Below are positions 31,921 to 39,466 of a stretch of 39,466 nt of DNA, one piece after another (positions within the stretch are counted from its first letter, which is position 1; each line of letters begins with the position of its first letter). The position numbers were made by a program, and so were the translations under genes. The notes below the pieces were generated by a model that saw nothing but the letters and a program-made list of their open reading frames with translations, searched no databases and had not been told where the DNA came from. The stretch is from Streptomyces sp. Isolate_45 (GTDB taxonomy: Bacteria > Actinomycetota > Actinomycetes > Streptomycetales > Streptomycetaceae), in the NCBI RefSeq assembly GCF_024721315.2, contig NZ_JANFAK020000079.1, positions 1 to 39,466 of the forward strand. The letters are read 5' to 3'.

Positions 31921-33852
31921 ATGGGTGGGGACGACGGCGGGACACCGGGGGCGATGGCCGTACTGGAACTGCTCGCGGCGGACGCCCCGCAGAGCCGGTA
32001 CGACGCGCTGCTGGAGGACGCCCGCTGCGCCGACGCCGGGGAGGAGCAGCTCGCCCGCCTCGCCCGGGCGGTGGAACTGGCCCGCTCCGTACGGGCGGAC
32101 GCGCATCGCAGCAAGCAGCGCGAGGCCGCCCTCACCGCCCTCGTGGACACCGCGCACGACCTGACCTCCCCCTACGACATCGACGGGCTGTTGCGCCTGA
32201 TCACCCGTCGGGCCCGGCGGCTCCTCGGCTTCGACATGGCCTGGCTGTCGCTGTCCCGCCCGGACGGATCGGCGTACGTGCGCACCTCCGAGGGGGAGAC
32301 CACCGCCCTGAACGTGGGGCTCGAACTGGGCACCGGGAAGGGGCTGGGCAGCATCGCCCAGGAGCGCCGGTCGCCGGTGTGGACCGCCGACTACCTCGCC
32401 GATCCCGCCATCGCGCACGCACCCGGCATCGACGCCGTCGTGGAGGCGGAGGGGCTGCGCGCCATCATCGCCGTCCCCCTGCGGCGCGGGAGCTCCACGC
32501 TGGGCGCGCTCTACGGATCCGACCGCGCCGTACGGCAGTTCACGCCGGACGAGATCGGCATGTTGCTCTCCCTCGCCGACCTCGCGGCCGTCGCCATCGA
32601 GAAGGCCCGGCTGCTGGAACAGACCCGCGACGAGGTCACCGAGCTGGAGGCCTTCGGCTCGCGCACCAACACCGCCCTCACCCGGGTCCGCCATCTGTGG
32701 GAGTGTCACGCCCGGCTCGCCGGCCTGGTGCTCGACGGGGCCGGACTGGCCACCCTCGCCCGGGCCACCGCCGACGCGCTCGACGGCGTGCTCCAGGTAC
32801 GGGACCCGGGCGGGCGGCCACTGACCGCCACCGGTGAACTGCCCCACCTGGACGAGGAGTCGGTGACCAAGGGCGCACTCCAGGCGCAGATGGACCGGCG
32901 GCCCGTACGGCTGCCCGGCGAGCTGTGGCTCGCCCCCGTCCTCGCGGGCGCCGAGGACCTCGGGGTGCTGCTGCTCAGCGCGTCGGCGCCGCTCGCCGAG
33001 GAGGACGTACGACTGCTGCAACTGGCGGCCCAGTCGGTGGCCTCGCTGATGCTGATCCAGCGGGGCACGGCCGCCGCCGAGGGGCCCGTCCACGACGAAC
33101 TGCTCGCCGACCTGCTGGAACGGCCGCACTCCGTCGACCTGCACCTGCTGGAACGCACCCGCCGGCTCGGCATCGACCTCGACCGGCCCCACGTCGTCGT
33201 CGTGGCCCGCCCCGAGGGCGGGGAACTCGGCAAGGCCGTCGCCTGGGCGTCCTCGTACGCCTACCGGATGGGCGGGCTCAAGGGGGTGCGCCGCGGCTGC
33301 ATCGTGCTCGTCCTGCCGGGCGGCGACGCCTCCGCCGCCGCGCACCGGGCCTCCGGCGAACTGTCACCGCTGCTCGGGCACGCCGTCTCCACCGGTGCGG
33401 CCGGCCCCGCCGGCGGTCCGGGCGAGGTGGCCCGGGTGTACGCGGAGGCCGTGCGCTGCCTGGACGCGCTGACCGCCCTCGACGGGGCCGGCGGCACCGC
33501 ATCCCTGCGCGAACTCGGCTTCCTCGGGCTGCTGTTGTCCGCCGACCACGACGTGGAGTCCTTCATCGCGTCGACGATCGGACCCGTCCTGGAGTACGAC
33601 AGCGACCGCATGACGGGCCTCACCCGCACCCTGGACGCCTACTTCGCGTCCGGCGGCAGCCCCACGCACGCCGCCGAGGCCCTGCACGTGCACCCCAACA
33701 CCGTGTCCCGGCGGCTGGAACGCATCGCCGAACTCCTCGGTACGGATTGGCAGAAACCCGGCCGGGCCCTGGAGATCCAGATGGCCCTGCGCCTGCGCAA
33801 GGCCCGTACGGTCCTGCACGACCGCCGCACGGCGGGCGCCCGGCCGCGGTAG
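31921..33852 (+). CDS. GAF-domain PucR-type transcriptional regulator
   Basis: A 643-residue regulator. A GAF sensor lies at about 75-220 (DIDGLLRLITRRARRLLGFD, GLRAIIAVPLRRGSSTLGAL). A middle CdaR/PucR-like domain follows (about 395-520). The C-terminal PucR helix-turn-helix is LTRTLDAYFASGGSPTHAAE then ALHVHPNTVSRRLERIAELL. Such proteins sense small ligands and often control catabolic or secondary-metabolic genes. ATG 31921 has only a weak purine tract before it. A strong terminator follows. It is third in a run of co-directed regulators. Confidence 0.9.
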   Translation: MGGDDGGTPGAMAVLELLAADAPQSRYDALLEDARCADAGEEQLARLARAVELARSVRADAHRSKQREAALTALVDTAHDLTSPYDIDGLLRLITRRARRLLGFDMAWLSLSRPDGSAYVRTSEGETTALNVGLELGTGKGLGSIAQERRSPVWTADYLADPAIAHAPGIDAVVEAEGLRAIIAVPLRRGSSTLGALYGSDRAVRQFTPDEIGMLLSLADLAAVAIEKARLLEQTRDEVTELEAFGSRTNTALTRVRHLWECHARLAGLVLDGAGLATLARATADALDGVLQVRDPGGRPLTATGELPHLDEESVTKGALQAQMDRRPVRLPGELWLAPVLAGAEDLGVLLLSASAPLAEEDVRLLQLAAQSVASLMLIQRGTAAAEGPVHDELLADLLERPHSVDLHLLERTRRLGIDLDRPHVVVVARPEGGELGKAVAWASSYAYRMGGLKGVRRGCIVLVLPGGDASAAAHRASGELSPLLGHAVSTGAAGPAGGPGEVARVYAEAVRCLDALTALDGAGGTASLRELGFLGLLLSADHDVESFIASTIGPVLEYDSDRMTGLTRTLDAYFASGGSPTHAAEALHVHPNTVSRRLERIAELLGTDWQKPGRALEIQMALRLRKARTVLHDRRTAGARPR

Positions 33853-33867
33853 CGGGCGCCCGGCGGC

Positions 33868-33900
33868 GGCGTCCCGCCCGTCGACGACGGGCGGGACGCC
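33868..33900. terminator. Bidirectional terminator
   Basis: A perfect 15-bp stem (GGCGTCCCGCCCGTC and complement) with a three-base loop, between the GAF/PucR gene (+) and the IS701-like gene (-). Confidence 0.92.
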
Positions 33901-33911
33901 GGGCCGACCCG

Positions 33912-35249
33912 TCACGGCGTCGGGCCGTGCTCCGTCCCCGTCAGCGCGCGGGCCGCGTGGGCGACCGACGCCAGCGTGACGTGCCGGTGCCAGCCGGGCA
34001 GGGCCCGCCCGGCGAAGTCCCGCAGGCCGACTTCCTGGCCGCCGTGCTCGGCTGCGAAGCCCACCCGGCGGCCCTGCTTGGTCAGCCGCAGCAGCGGGCC
34101 CACGGGGAGCCGTACGAGGTCGGTCACCCACACCTGCGCCGGAGCGCGCCGCGGGTCGGTCCACTCGCCGACCAGCAGCAGGTGTCGGCGTCGGGCCGGC
34201 GACGGGTCGGGCATCATCACCCGCACCGCGACGGCCAGGGTGCCGCGGTGGCGCCCGCCCGGGTGCCCCGGATCGGGATCGGTCCACTCCACCGGGGTGC
34301 ACAGCCCCTTCACCGACTGCAGGATCTCGCGCGCGCTGCGCACCCCGCCCCCGTATCCCGGCAGGGTCGGATCGGTGACGAGCAGCGGGGTGGAGGCCGC
34401 CGCCCGCGCGATGACCGGCAGCCCCGCCTCCGCGAAGCGGTTCATCGTGGACCGGGTCCCGATCTGCCGGATGTCGAGCACCACCGGGCGGGGGCCGCTC
34501 CCGGCGTGCCGCACGGTCTCGATGACGGCCGCCGCCGCGCACTGCTCGTACGCGGCCTGCGAGGCGTGCTCGTCCACGGCGCCCTGCGGCCCCTCCGCGT
34601 CGGGCAGGAACATCCGCCACCCGACCGGCGTGACCAGCCCGGCCGAGGCGAACCAGGTCCCGAAGGCCTGCTGCCCCCGGAACATCTGCCCCTGGTGGGG
34701 GTCGAAACGGTGCGCCGCGCCCACCGACCGGTCGCCACCCTTCGGGATGGCCATCGGCTGGGCCACCCACGCGGTCAGCGGGCTCGTCGCCTCCAGGAAG
34801 CCCGAGAGGGAGGCGCGCAGGGGCTCCCAGTCCCAGGTGGAACTGGAGATGAAGTGGTGCATGCTCTGTTCCGCCGCCGGGCCGCCGACCTGCCCGGCGA
34901 TGCCGCGCATCGACTTGCGGCCCCGGAGGGCCAGCAGCCCCCGTACGTACTGCCGCCCCTTCTCCCTCTGGTCCTTGCGGCGCAGCGAGGACAGCACGAC
35001 GGAACAGAGGTCCTCGGCCGCCTCGTGGACGGGGTCCCGGCGTACGGGGATCAGGGCGCTGGTGCTGGTGCTGGTGCTGGTGCTGGTGCTGGTGGTCGTG
35101 ATCGTCGTCGTCGTGTTCGGTGCCGTGCCCGTCGTCGTGCTTGTCCCCGTGCCCGTCCCCGTCCCCGTCCCCGTTCCCCTGGTCCGCTCCGTCACCGTGG
35201 CCGGGCCGGTTCCCGGCGCCACGGCGGTACTACTCATGATCGTTTTCAC
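33912..35249 (-). CDS. IS701-family transposase-like protein, probably domesticated
   Basis: A 445-residue protein resembling IS701/DDE-type transposases of streptomycetes: RRKDQREKGRQYVRGLLALR, GRKSMRGIAGQVGG, MHHFISSSTWDWEPLR, and a catalytic-like part starting PKGGDRSVGAAHRF with QQAFGTWFASAGLV. The N-terminal 60 residues are Thr/Ser/Gly dipeptide repeats encoded by tandem hexamers, unlike any transposase I know. I chose GTG 35249 because AGGGGG lies six bases upstream; ATG 35237 is the alternative. I see no terminal inverted repeats or target duplication at its ends, so it is likely a fixed cellular gene, not a mobile element. Its role is unknown. Confidence 0.8.
   Translation of the reverse strand: MKTIMSSTAVAPGTGPATVTERTRGTGTGTGTGTGTSTTTGTAPNTTTTITTTSTSTSTSTSTSALIPVRRDPVHEAAEDLCSVVLSSLRRKDQREKGRQYVRGLLALRGRKSMRGIAGQVGGPAAEQSMHHFISSSTWDWEPLRASLSGFLEATSPLTAWVAQPMAIPKGGDRSVGAAHRFDPHQGQMFRGQQAFGTWFASAGLVTPVGWRMFLPDAEGPQGAVDEHASQAAYEQCAAAAVIETVRHAGSGPRPVVLDIRQIGTRSTMNRFAEAGLPVIARAAASTPLLVTDPTLPGYGGGVRSAREILQSVKGLCTPVEWTDPDPGHPGGRHRGTLAVAVRVMMPDPSPARRRHLLLVGEWTDPRRAPAQVWVTDLVRLPVGPLLRLTKQGRRVGFAAEHGGQEVGLRDFAGRALPGWHRHVTLASVAHAARALTGTEHGPTP
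35058..35180 (-). repeat. Short tandem repeats encoding Ser/Thr and Gly/Thr runs
   Basis: About six copies of GGTGCT (35058-35093) and several copies of CCCCGT (about 35145-35178), within the N-terminal part of the transposase-like gene. Units are multiples of three, so length changes keep the frame. Confidence 0.85.
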
Positions 35250-35559
35250 GACATGCCCCCTAGCGTGCATCGACTGCACCCCCACCGTCCGTCGCGGACA
35301 CCGTGCGCGGGGAGGTGTGCCCGTCACCGCACTTGGCCGGAACGTGGTGGGGTCCCCACCACCCGCCGCCGCGCGCCGCGTGACTTGACGGACTGACGGA
35401 CCGGACGTGGCCGCTTCCCGGAGCATCCGGCACGGTCCTCCACGAGGGGCCACGGCGGCCGGCCCCACGCACCGCGGTGCCGGGGCCTGCCCCCCGGCAC
35501 CGCACCCGCGCCGGGCGCCGGGGTGCGCGGCGCGACCACGGCGGAGGGGTGAGCGGGAC
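35250..35559. other. Divergent intergenic region with a 19-base palindrome
   Basis: About 310 bases between the transposase-like gene and the monooxygenase gene. It holds GTGGTGGGG-T-CCCCACCAC (35344-35362), a perfect 9-bp inverted repeat around one base, a candidate operator. A direct repeat TGACGGAC (35386 and 35394) follows, with TTGACG at its start. No gene is supported. Confidence 0.5.
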
Positions 35560-36669
35560 GTGGTGCAGTTCGGCGTCTTCTCGATCGGTGACGTCGCGTC
35601 CGACCCGCTCACCGGCCGCACGCCGACCGAGCACGAGCGGATCAAGGCGATGACGGCCATCGCGGTGCGGGCCGAGGAGGTGGGCCTCGACGTCTTCGCC
35701 ACCGGCGAGCACCACAACCCGCCCTACGTGCCGTCCTCCCCGCCGACCCTGCTCGCGTACGTCGCCGCCCGCACCGAGCGGCTGGTCCTCTCCACCGCCA
35801 CGACGCTCGTCACCACCAACGACCCCGTGCGCATCGCGGAGGAGTTCGCGCTGCTCCAGCACCTGGCCGACGGCCGCGTGGACCTGACGCTGGGCCGCGG
35901 CAACGTCCCCAACGTCTACCCGTGGTTCGGTCAGGACCTCCGGCAGGCCGTCGCGCTCGCCCGGGAGAACTACGCGCTGCTGCACCGGCTGTGGCGGGAG
36001 GAGAACATCGACTGGCGGGGGCGTTCCCGCGCCCGCCTCGACGGCTTCACCTCGACGCCCCGCCCGCTGGACGGCGTACCGCCCTTCGTGTGGCACGGGG
36101 CGGTGCGCTCGCCGGAGACCGCGGAGCGGGCCGCGTACTACGGGGACGGCTTCTTCGTGGACAACCTCGCCGCCCCCGTCGGGCAGTACGCGCGGTTGGT
36201 GGAGCTGTACCGCACCCGGTACGCCGAGCACGGCCACGGCACCGCGGAGCAGGCCGTCGTCGGCCTGGGCGGCCAGGTCTTCGTACGGGCGCGGTCGCAG
36301 GACGCCGTGCGCGAGTTCCGCCCGTACTTCGACGGCTCGCCCGTCCACGGGCGCCGGGAGTCCCTGGAGGAGCGCGCTGAGCGGACCCCGTTGGCCGTCG
36401 GGAGTCCGGACGAGGTCATCGAGAAGATCCTCACCTTCCGGGAGGCCTACGGGGACTACCGGCGCCAGCTCTTCCTCGTCGACCACGCCGGGTTGCCGCG
36501 GGAGACGGTGCTGGAGCAGATCGACCTCCTGGGGGAACGGATCGTCCCGGTCCTGCGGCGTGAGATGGCCCCGGCCCGGCGGCCGGGTCCCGGGGCGTCC
36601 CCCCCGGGCCCCGCGGCGGTCCTGTCCGGGCAGGGCCCGCCCGTCCCGGCGGGCCATCGGCCACACTGA
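35560..36669 (+). CDS. Luciferase-like (LLM) flavin monooxygenase, CE1758-type
   Basis: A 369-residue TIM-barrel protein of the bacterial luciferase superfamily. The start FGVFSIGDVASDPLTGRTPT and the blocks FATGEHHNPPYVPSSPPTLL, RLVLSTATTLVTTNDPVRIA and RVDLTLGRGN are typical of the CE1758 group. Such enzymes use FMN or FMNH2 to oxidise small substrates; the substrate is unknown. GTG start with GGAGGGG ten bases upstream; a second GTG three bases later is possible. The last 35 residues are Pro/Gly-rich and extra. The next gene starts four bases after the stop. Confidence 0.88.
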   Translation: MVQFGVFSIGDVASDPLTGRTPTEHERIKAMTAIAVRAEEVGLDVFATGEHHNPPYVPSSPPTLLAYVAARTERLVLSTATTLVTTNDPVRIAEEFALLQHLADGRVDLTLGRGNVPNVYPWFGQDLRQAVALARENYALLHRLWREENIDWRGRSRARLDGFTSTPRPLDGVPPFVWHGAVRSPETAERAAYYGDGFFVDNLAAPVGQYARLVELYRTRYAEHGHGTAEQAVVGLGGQVFVRARSQDAVREFRPYFDGSPVHGRRESLEERAERTPLAVGSPDEVIEKILTFREAYGDYRRQLFLVDHAGLPRETVLEQIDLLGERIVPVLRREMAPARRPGPGASPPGPAAVLSGQGPPVPAGHRPH

Positions 36670-36673
36670 TCCC

Positions 36674-37087
36674 ATGTCGATTCACCAGAACCTGCTCGGG
36701 GGCCCCGCCCCCACCCACCTGCCCGACGAGCCCGCGCCGCGCGAGGCCCTCGCCGCCGGCACCGACCCGGCCGAGGTGGCCGCCGCGTACCCCACGTCCT
36801 CCCTCGCCTGGGCCACCCTCGCCGACCGGGCCTTCGCCGCCGGAAACACGGTCGAGTCGTACGCGTACGCCCGTACGGGCTACCACCGCGGGCTGGACTC
36901 CCTGCGCCGCGCGGGCTGGAAGGGCCACGGCCCGGTGCCGTGGGAGCACGAGCCGAACCGCGGGTTCCTGCGCGCCCTGAACGCCCTGGCCCGCGCCGCC
37001 GGCGCGATCGGCGAGAAGGAGGAGTACGAGCGCTGCTCGACCTTCCTGCGGGATTCCTCGGAGACCGCCGCGGACACGCTCGCATAA
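36674..37087 (+). CDS. DUF3151 family protein
   Basis: A 137-residue soluble protein of a conserved actinobacterial family without known function. Recognisable parts are SLAWATLADRAFAAGNTVES, YAYARTGYHRGLDSLRRAGW, and EPNRGFLRALNALARAAGAI; the helices recall TPR-like packing. It starts four bases after the monooxygenase stop. No ribosome site is seen, and CACACT lies six bases before the ATG, so it may have a leaderless transcript as well as read-through from upstream. Confidence 0.85.
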   Translation: MSIHQNLLGGPAPTHLPDEPAPREALAAGTDPAEVAAAYPTSSLAWATLADRAFAAGNTVESYAYARTGYHRGLDSLRRAGWKGHGPVPWEHEPNRGFLRALNALARAAGAIGEKEEYERCSTFLRDSSETAADTLA

Positions 37088-37107
37088 CTGCGCGCCGAGT
37101 GCCCTAG

Positions 37108-37134
37108 AGGGGTTCCGGATCCCCTGTTTATGAT
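37108..37134 (+). promoter_or_regulatory. kynAU promoter with a palindromic operator
   Basis: TATGAT (37129-37134) is a good -10. The -35 to spacer region is occupied by an 18-bp near-perfect palindrome AGGGGTTCCGGATCCCCT (37108-37125, one symmetric mismatch pair). A repressor bound there would block the promoter. The regulator is not in the window as far as I can tell. Confidence 0.5.
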
Positions 37135-37214
37135 GCGAGGCAGGGGACCGGGGCTCCACTTACCTCACGGAAGGAGCGGACCGCTACCCGGAAGCACGTG
37201 TCGAGGAGACAGAA

Positions 37215-38063
37215 ATGTCGCACGCCCTTGATGCCTCCGGAGCCGGTTCGGACACCCCGAACCTCGACTTCGCCGGCACGACCCCCTACGAGGACTACGT
37301 CCAGGCGGACGTCCTCACCCACCTCCAGCACCTGCGCTCGGACGATCCCGGCGAGATGGTCTTCCTGGTCACGACCCAGGTCATGGAGCTGTGGTTCACG
37401 GTCATCGTCCACGAGTGGGAGACCGCGGCCCGCGCCCTGCGCGAGGACGACATTCCCGTCGCGATGGACGCGCTGAAACGATCCCTCCGCGAGCTGGAGG
37501 CCCTGAACGCCTCGTGGCGCCCCCTCGCGCAGCTCACCCCCGGCCAGTTCAACTCCTACCGGTCCGCCCTCGGCGAGGGCTCCGGCTTCCAGTCCGCGAT
37601 GTACCGGCGGATGGAGTTCCTGCTCGGCGACAAGTCCGCTTCGATGCTGGTCCCGCACCGCGGCGCCCCGCGCGTCCACGGCGAGCTGGAGAAGGCCCTC
37701 CAGGAGCCCGGCCTCTACGACGAGACCCTGCGCCTGCTCGCACGCCGCGGCCTGCCGGTCCCGCGGCGGGTCCTGGACCGGGACCTGGCGACGCGCTACG
37801 AGCCGTCGCCCGAGGTCGAGGCCGTCTGGACCGCCCTGTACGCCGAGCCCGCCGGTGAGCACTCCGACCTGCACCGACTCGGCGAGGTGCTCACGGACGT
37901 GGCCGAGCTGGTCTGGCGCTGGCGCAACGACCACCTGGTGGCGACCCGGCGCGCGATGGGGGCGAAGACCGGCACGGGCGGCTCGGCCGGGGTCGCCTGG
38001 CTGGAGAAGCGCGCGACGAAGAACGTGTTCCCCGAGCTCTGGACGGCCCGCAGCCATGTCTGA
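37215..38063 (+). CDS. kynA: Tryptophan 2,3-dioxygenase
   Basis: A 282-residue haem enzyme opening the indole ring of tryptophan to N-formylkynurenine, the first step of the kynurenine route. Family blocks are YEDYVQADVLTHLQHL, ELWFTVIVHEWETA, LTPGQFNSYRSALGEGSGFQ (FxxxR-type substrate contact) and TGTGGSAGVAWLEKRATKNV. The distal His that begins the HQxxELW block in well-studied enzymes is Thr54 here (TTQVMELW). GAGGAG lies six bases before the ATG. Its stop lies within kynU (eight-base overlap), so the two are coupled. Confidence 0.95.
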   Translation: MSHALDASGAGSDTPNLDFAGTTPYEDYVQADVLTHLQHLRSDDPGEMVFLVTTQVMELWFTVIVHEWETAARALREDDIPVAMDALKRSLRELEALNASWRPLAQLTPGQFNSYRSALGEGSGFQSAMYRRMEFLLGDKSASMLVPHRGAPRVHGELEKALQEPGLYDETLRLLARRGLPVPRRVLDRDLATRYEPSPEVEAVWTALYAEPAGEHSDLHRLGEVLTDVAELVWRWRNDHLVATRRAMGAKTGTGGSAGVAWLEKRATKNVFPELWTARSHV

Positions 38064-39366
38064 CACGCACCCGATATCCGACGCGGTGGCCGGGACGCCG
38101 TCCGGCGCGGGCACCGGGACCGGCGCGGGCACCGGACCCGGCGCGGGCACCGGACCCGGCGCGGCGCCCCACCCGGCCGAAGCGGGCCTGCGGGCCCGTG
38201 CGGCCGCACTCGACGCCGCCGACGGGCTCGGCAAGCTCCGCGACCGGTTCGCCCTCCCCGACGGGGTCGTCTACCTCGACGGCAACTCCCTCGGCGCCCT
38301 CCCGACCGGCGTCCCCGACGCCGTGGGCGACGTCGTACGCCGCCAGTGGGGCGAGCTCCTCATCCGCTCCTGGGACGAGAGCGGCTGGTGGACCGCCCCC
38401 GAGCGGATCGGCGACCGCGTCGCCCCGCTGATCGGCGCCGGCCCCGGACAGGTCACCGTCGGCGACTCCACCAGCGTCAACCTCTTCAAGGCGCTCGTCG
38501 GCGCCGCCCGACTGGCCGCGCCCGGCCGGACCCGGATGCTGGTCGATGCCGCGACCTTCCCGACGGACGGCTACATCGCCGCCTCCGCCGCCCGGATGAC
38601 CGGCCTCGAAGTCGTCGCCGTCGACCCGGCCGACGCGGCCTCGGAGATGACCTCCGACACCGCGGTGGTGCTGCTCAACCACGTCGACTACCGCACCGGC
38701 CGGCTCCACGACCTGCCCGCCCTCACCGCGGCCGCGCACGCGGCGGGCGCGCTGGTCGTCTGGGACCTGTGCCATTCGGCTGGGGCCCTGCCGGTGGGGC
38801 TCGACGCGCACGCCGTCGACCTCGCGGTCGGCTGCACGTACAAGTACCTCAACGGCGGGCCCGGCTCCCCGGCCTACATCTACGTGGCCGAACGACACCA
38901 GGAGTCCTTCGACTCCCCGCTGCCCGGCTGGAACGGGCACGCGGACCCCTTCGCGATGACCCCGGCCTACGAGCCCGCCCCGGGCGCGACCCGCGCGCGG
39001 GTCGGCACCCCGGACATCCTGTCCATGCTCGCGCTGGAAGCGGCCCTCGACGTCTGGGAGGGCGTGGACGTCGACGACGTGCGCGCCAAGTCCCTCGCGC
39101 TGACGGACTTCTTCCTCGAATGCGTCGCGGCGTACGTCCCGGAGGGCCGCGTCGAGTCGGTCACCCCGGCCGGGCACGGGGCGCGCGGCAGCCAGGTCTC
39201 GCTGCGTGCCGAGAACGCCCGCGAGGTCATGACGGAGCTCGTCGCGCGGGGCGTCGTCGGGGACTTCCGGGCGCCCGACGTCCTGCGCTTCGGCTTCACC
39301 CCGCTCTACGTCGGATTCGCCGACGCCGAGCGCGCGGCGCGGACACTGGGTCACATTTTCGGGTGA
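38056..39366 (+). CDS. kynU: Kynureninase
   Basis: A 436-residue PLP enzyme cleaving kynurenine to anthranilate and alanine. The cofactor lysine is K263 in GCTYKYLNGGPGSPA; other marks are YLDGNSLGALP, SWDESGWWTAP, WDLCHSAGALPVGL and GTPDILSMLALEAAL. Residues 15-38 are a Gly/Thr/Ala/Pro repeat (GAGTGPGAGTGPGA), encoded by an 18-base tandem repeat and probably disordered. It overlaps kynA by eight bases. Kynurenine formamidase, needed between the two steps, is not seen upstream and may lie just past the window. Confidence 0.95.
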   Translation: MSDTHPISDAVAGTPSGAGTGTGAGTGPGAGTGPGAAPHPAEAGLRARAAALDAADGLGKLRDRFALPDGVVYLDGNSLGALPTGVPDAVGDVVRRQWGELLIRSWDESGWWTAPERIGDRVAPLIGAGPGQVTVGDSTSVNLFKALVGAARLAAPGRTRMLVDAATFPTDGYIAASAARMTGLEVVAVDPADAASEMTSDTAVVLLNHVDYRTGRLHDLPALTAAAHAAGALVVWDLCHSAGALPVGLDAHAVDLAVGCTYKYLNGGPGSPAYIYVAERHQESFDSPLPGWNGHADPFAMTPAYEPAPGATRARVGTPDILSMLALEAALDVWEGVDVDDVRAKSLALTDFFLECVAAYVPEGRVESVTPAGHGARGSQVSLRAENAREVMTELVARGVVGDFRAPDVLRFGFTPLYVGFADAERAARTLGHIFG

Positions 39367-39391
39367 CGCGGTAGCGAAACGTCACAGCAGT

Positions 39392-39466
<75 letters not shown>

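Noticed and set aside
35058..35178. Tandem repeats as a CRISPR array or regulatory minisatellite
   Set aside because: Units are only six bases with no spacers and lie inside a coding frame.
33912..35249. Active insertion sequence
   Set aside because: No terminal inverted repeats or target duplication were visible around the gene.
32925..35396. 823-residue plus-strand ORF across the GAF/PucR and transposase-like genes
   Set aside because: Arg/Pro/Gly-rich product, runs through a strong terminator and is out of frame with two recognisable genes.

Overview
The window is a piece of high-GC actinobacterial chromosome, almost certainly Streptomyces. The evidence is strong G/C bias at third codon positions, a dnaK-grpE-dnaJ-hspR operon under HspR-type HAIR operators, a perfect ParB site (parS), GTG and TTG starts, many starts with a -10 box just upstream and no ribosome site, and regulator families typical of streptomycetes (SARP, butyrolactone-receptor-like TetR, GAF/PucR). 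Gene order matches what I remember of the core S. coelicolor chromosome around dcd, dnaK, clpB, pyrE, fba and kynA. The two ends are runs of G/C that look like sequencing or assembly artefacts.

Layout. (1) 136-2985, minus strand: cold-shock protein, DEAD-box RNA helicase, CBS-pair protein and a small conserved protein, a cold/RNA-remodelling cluster. (2) 3376-5684: a small hypothetical gene, tRNA-Gly(CCC), a 54-residue CxxC protein, dCTP deaminase and a coupled phosphoribosyltransferase. (3) 5760-11585: a Yip1-type membrane protein, an exported duplicated-domain protein, a very large membrane Fe-S oxidoreductase (EtfD/Rv0338c-like) with a 235-residue Ala/Glu/Lys tail, and a miniature sugar-transferase-like protein. 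(4) 11690-15977: the HspR-controlled chaperone operon. (5) 16106-17874: a LuxR-type regulator divergent from a secreted peptide with six DSGWN repeats, which is translationally coupled to a Rieske-fold remnant without cluster ligands. (6) 18032-24457: a PPOX-family protein, HspR-controlled clpB, a YbjN-like protein, a PLP aminotransferase, a Ser/Gly/Cys-rich mini membrane protein and a DUF2617 protein. (7) 24660-30023: membrane spermidine-synthase-like protein, tail-anchored SRPBCC protein, aldose-1-epimerase-like protein, pyrE, a parS site and class II fba. (8) 30267-35249: a group of regulators (TetR, SARP, GAF/PucR) and an IS701-like transposase relative. (9) 35560-39366: a luciferase-like monooxygenase, a DUF3151 protein, then kynA-kynU for tryptophan catabolism.

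How the parts work together. HspR, the last gene of the dnaK operon, should repress its own operon and the distant clpB through HAIR sites at both promoters, so the DnaK and ClpB disaggregation machines are co-induced. kynA and kynU overlap and convert tryptophan towards anthranilate; the formamidase is absent here and may lie just beyond the window. dcd, the phosphoribosyltransferase and pyrE serve nucleotide metabolism. The Fe-S oxidoreductase probably feeds electrons from acyl-CoA oxidation to menaquinone.

The best candidate for an undescribed system is region 5: regulator, DSGWN-repeat exported peptide and cluster-less Rieske-like partner. Its function is unknown. All family calls come from reading motifs; no database search was run.
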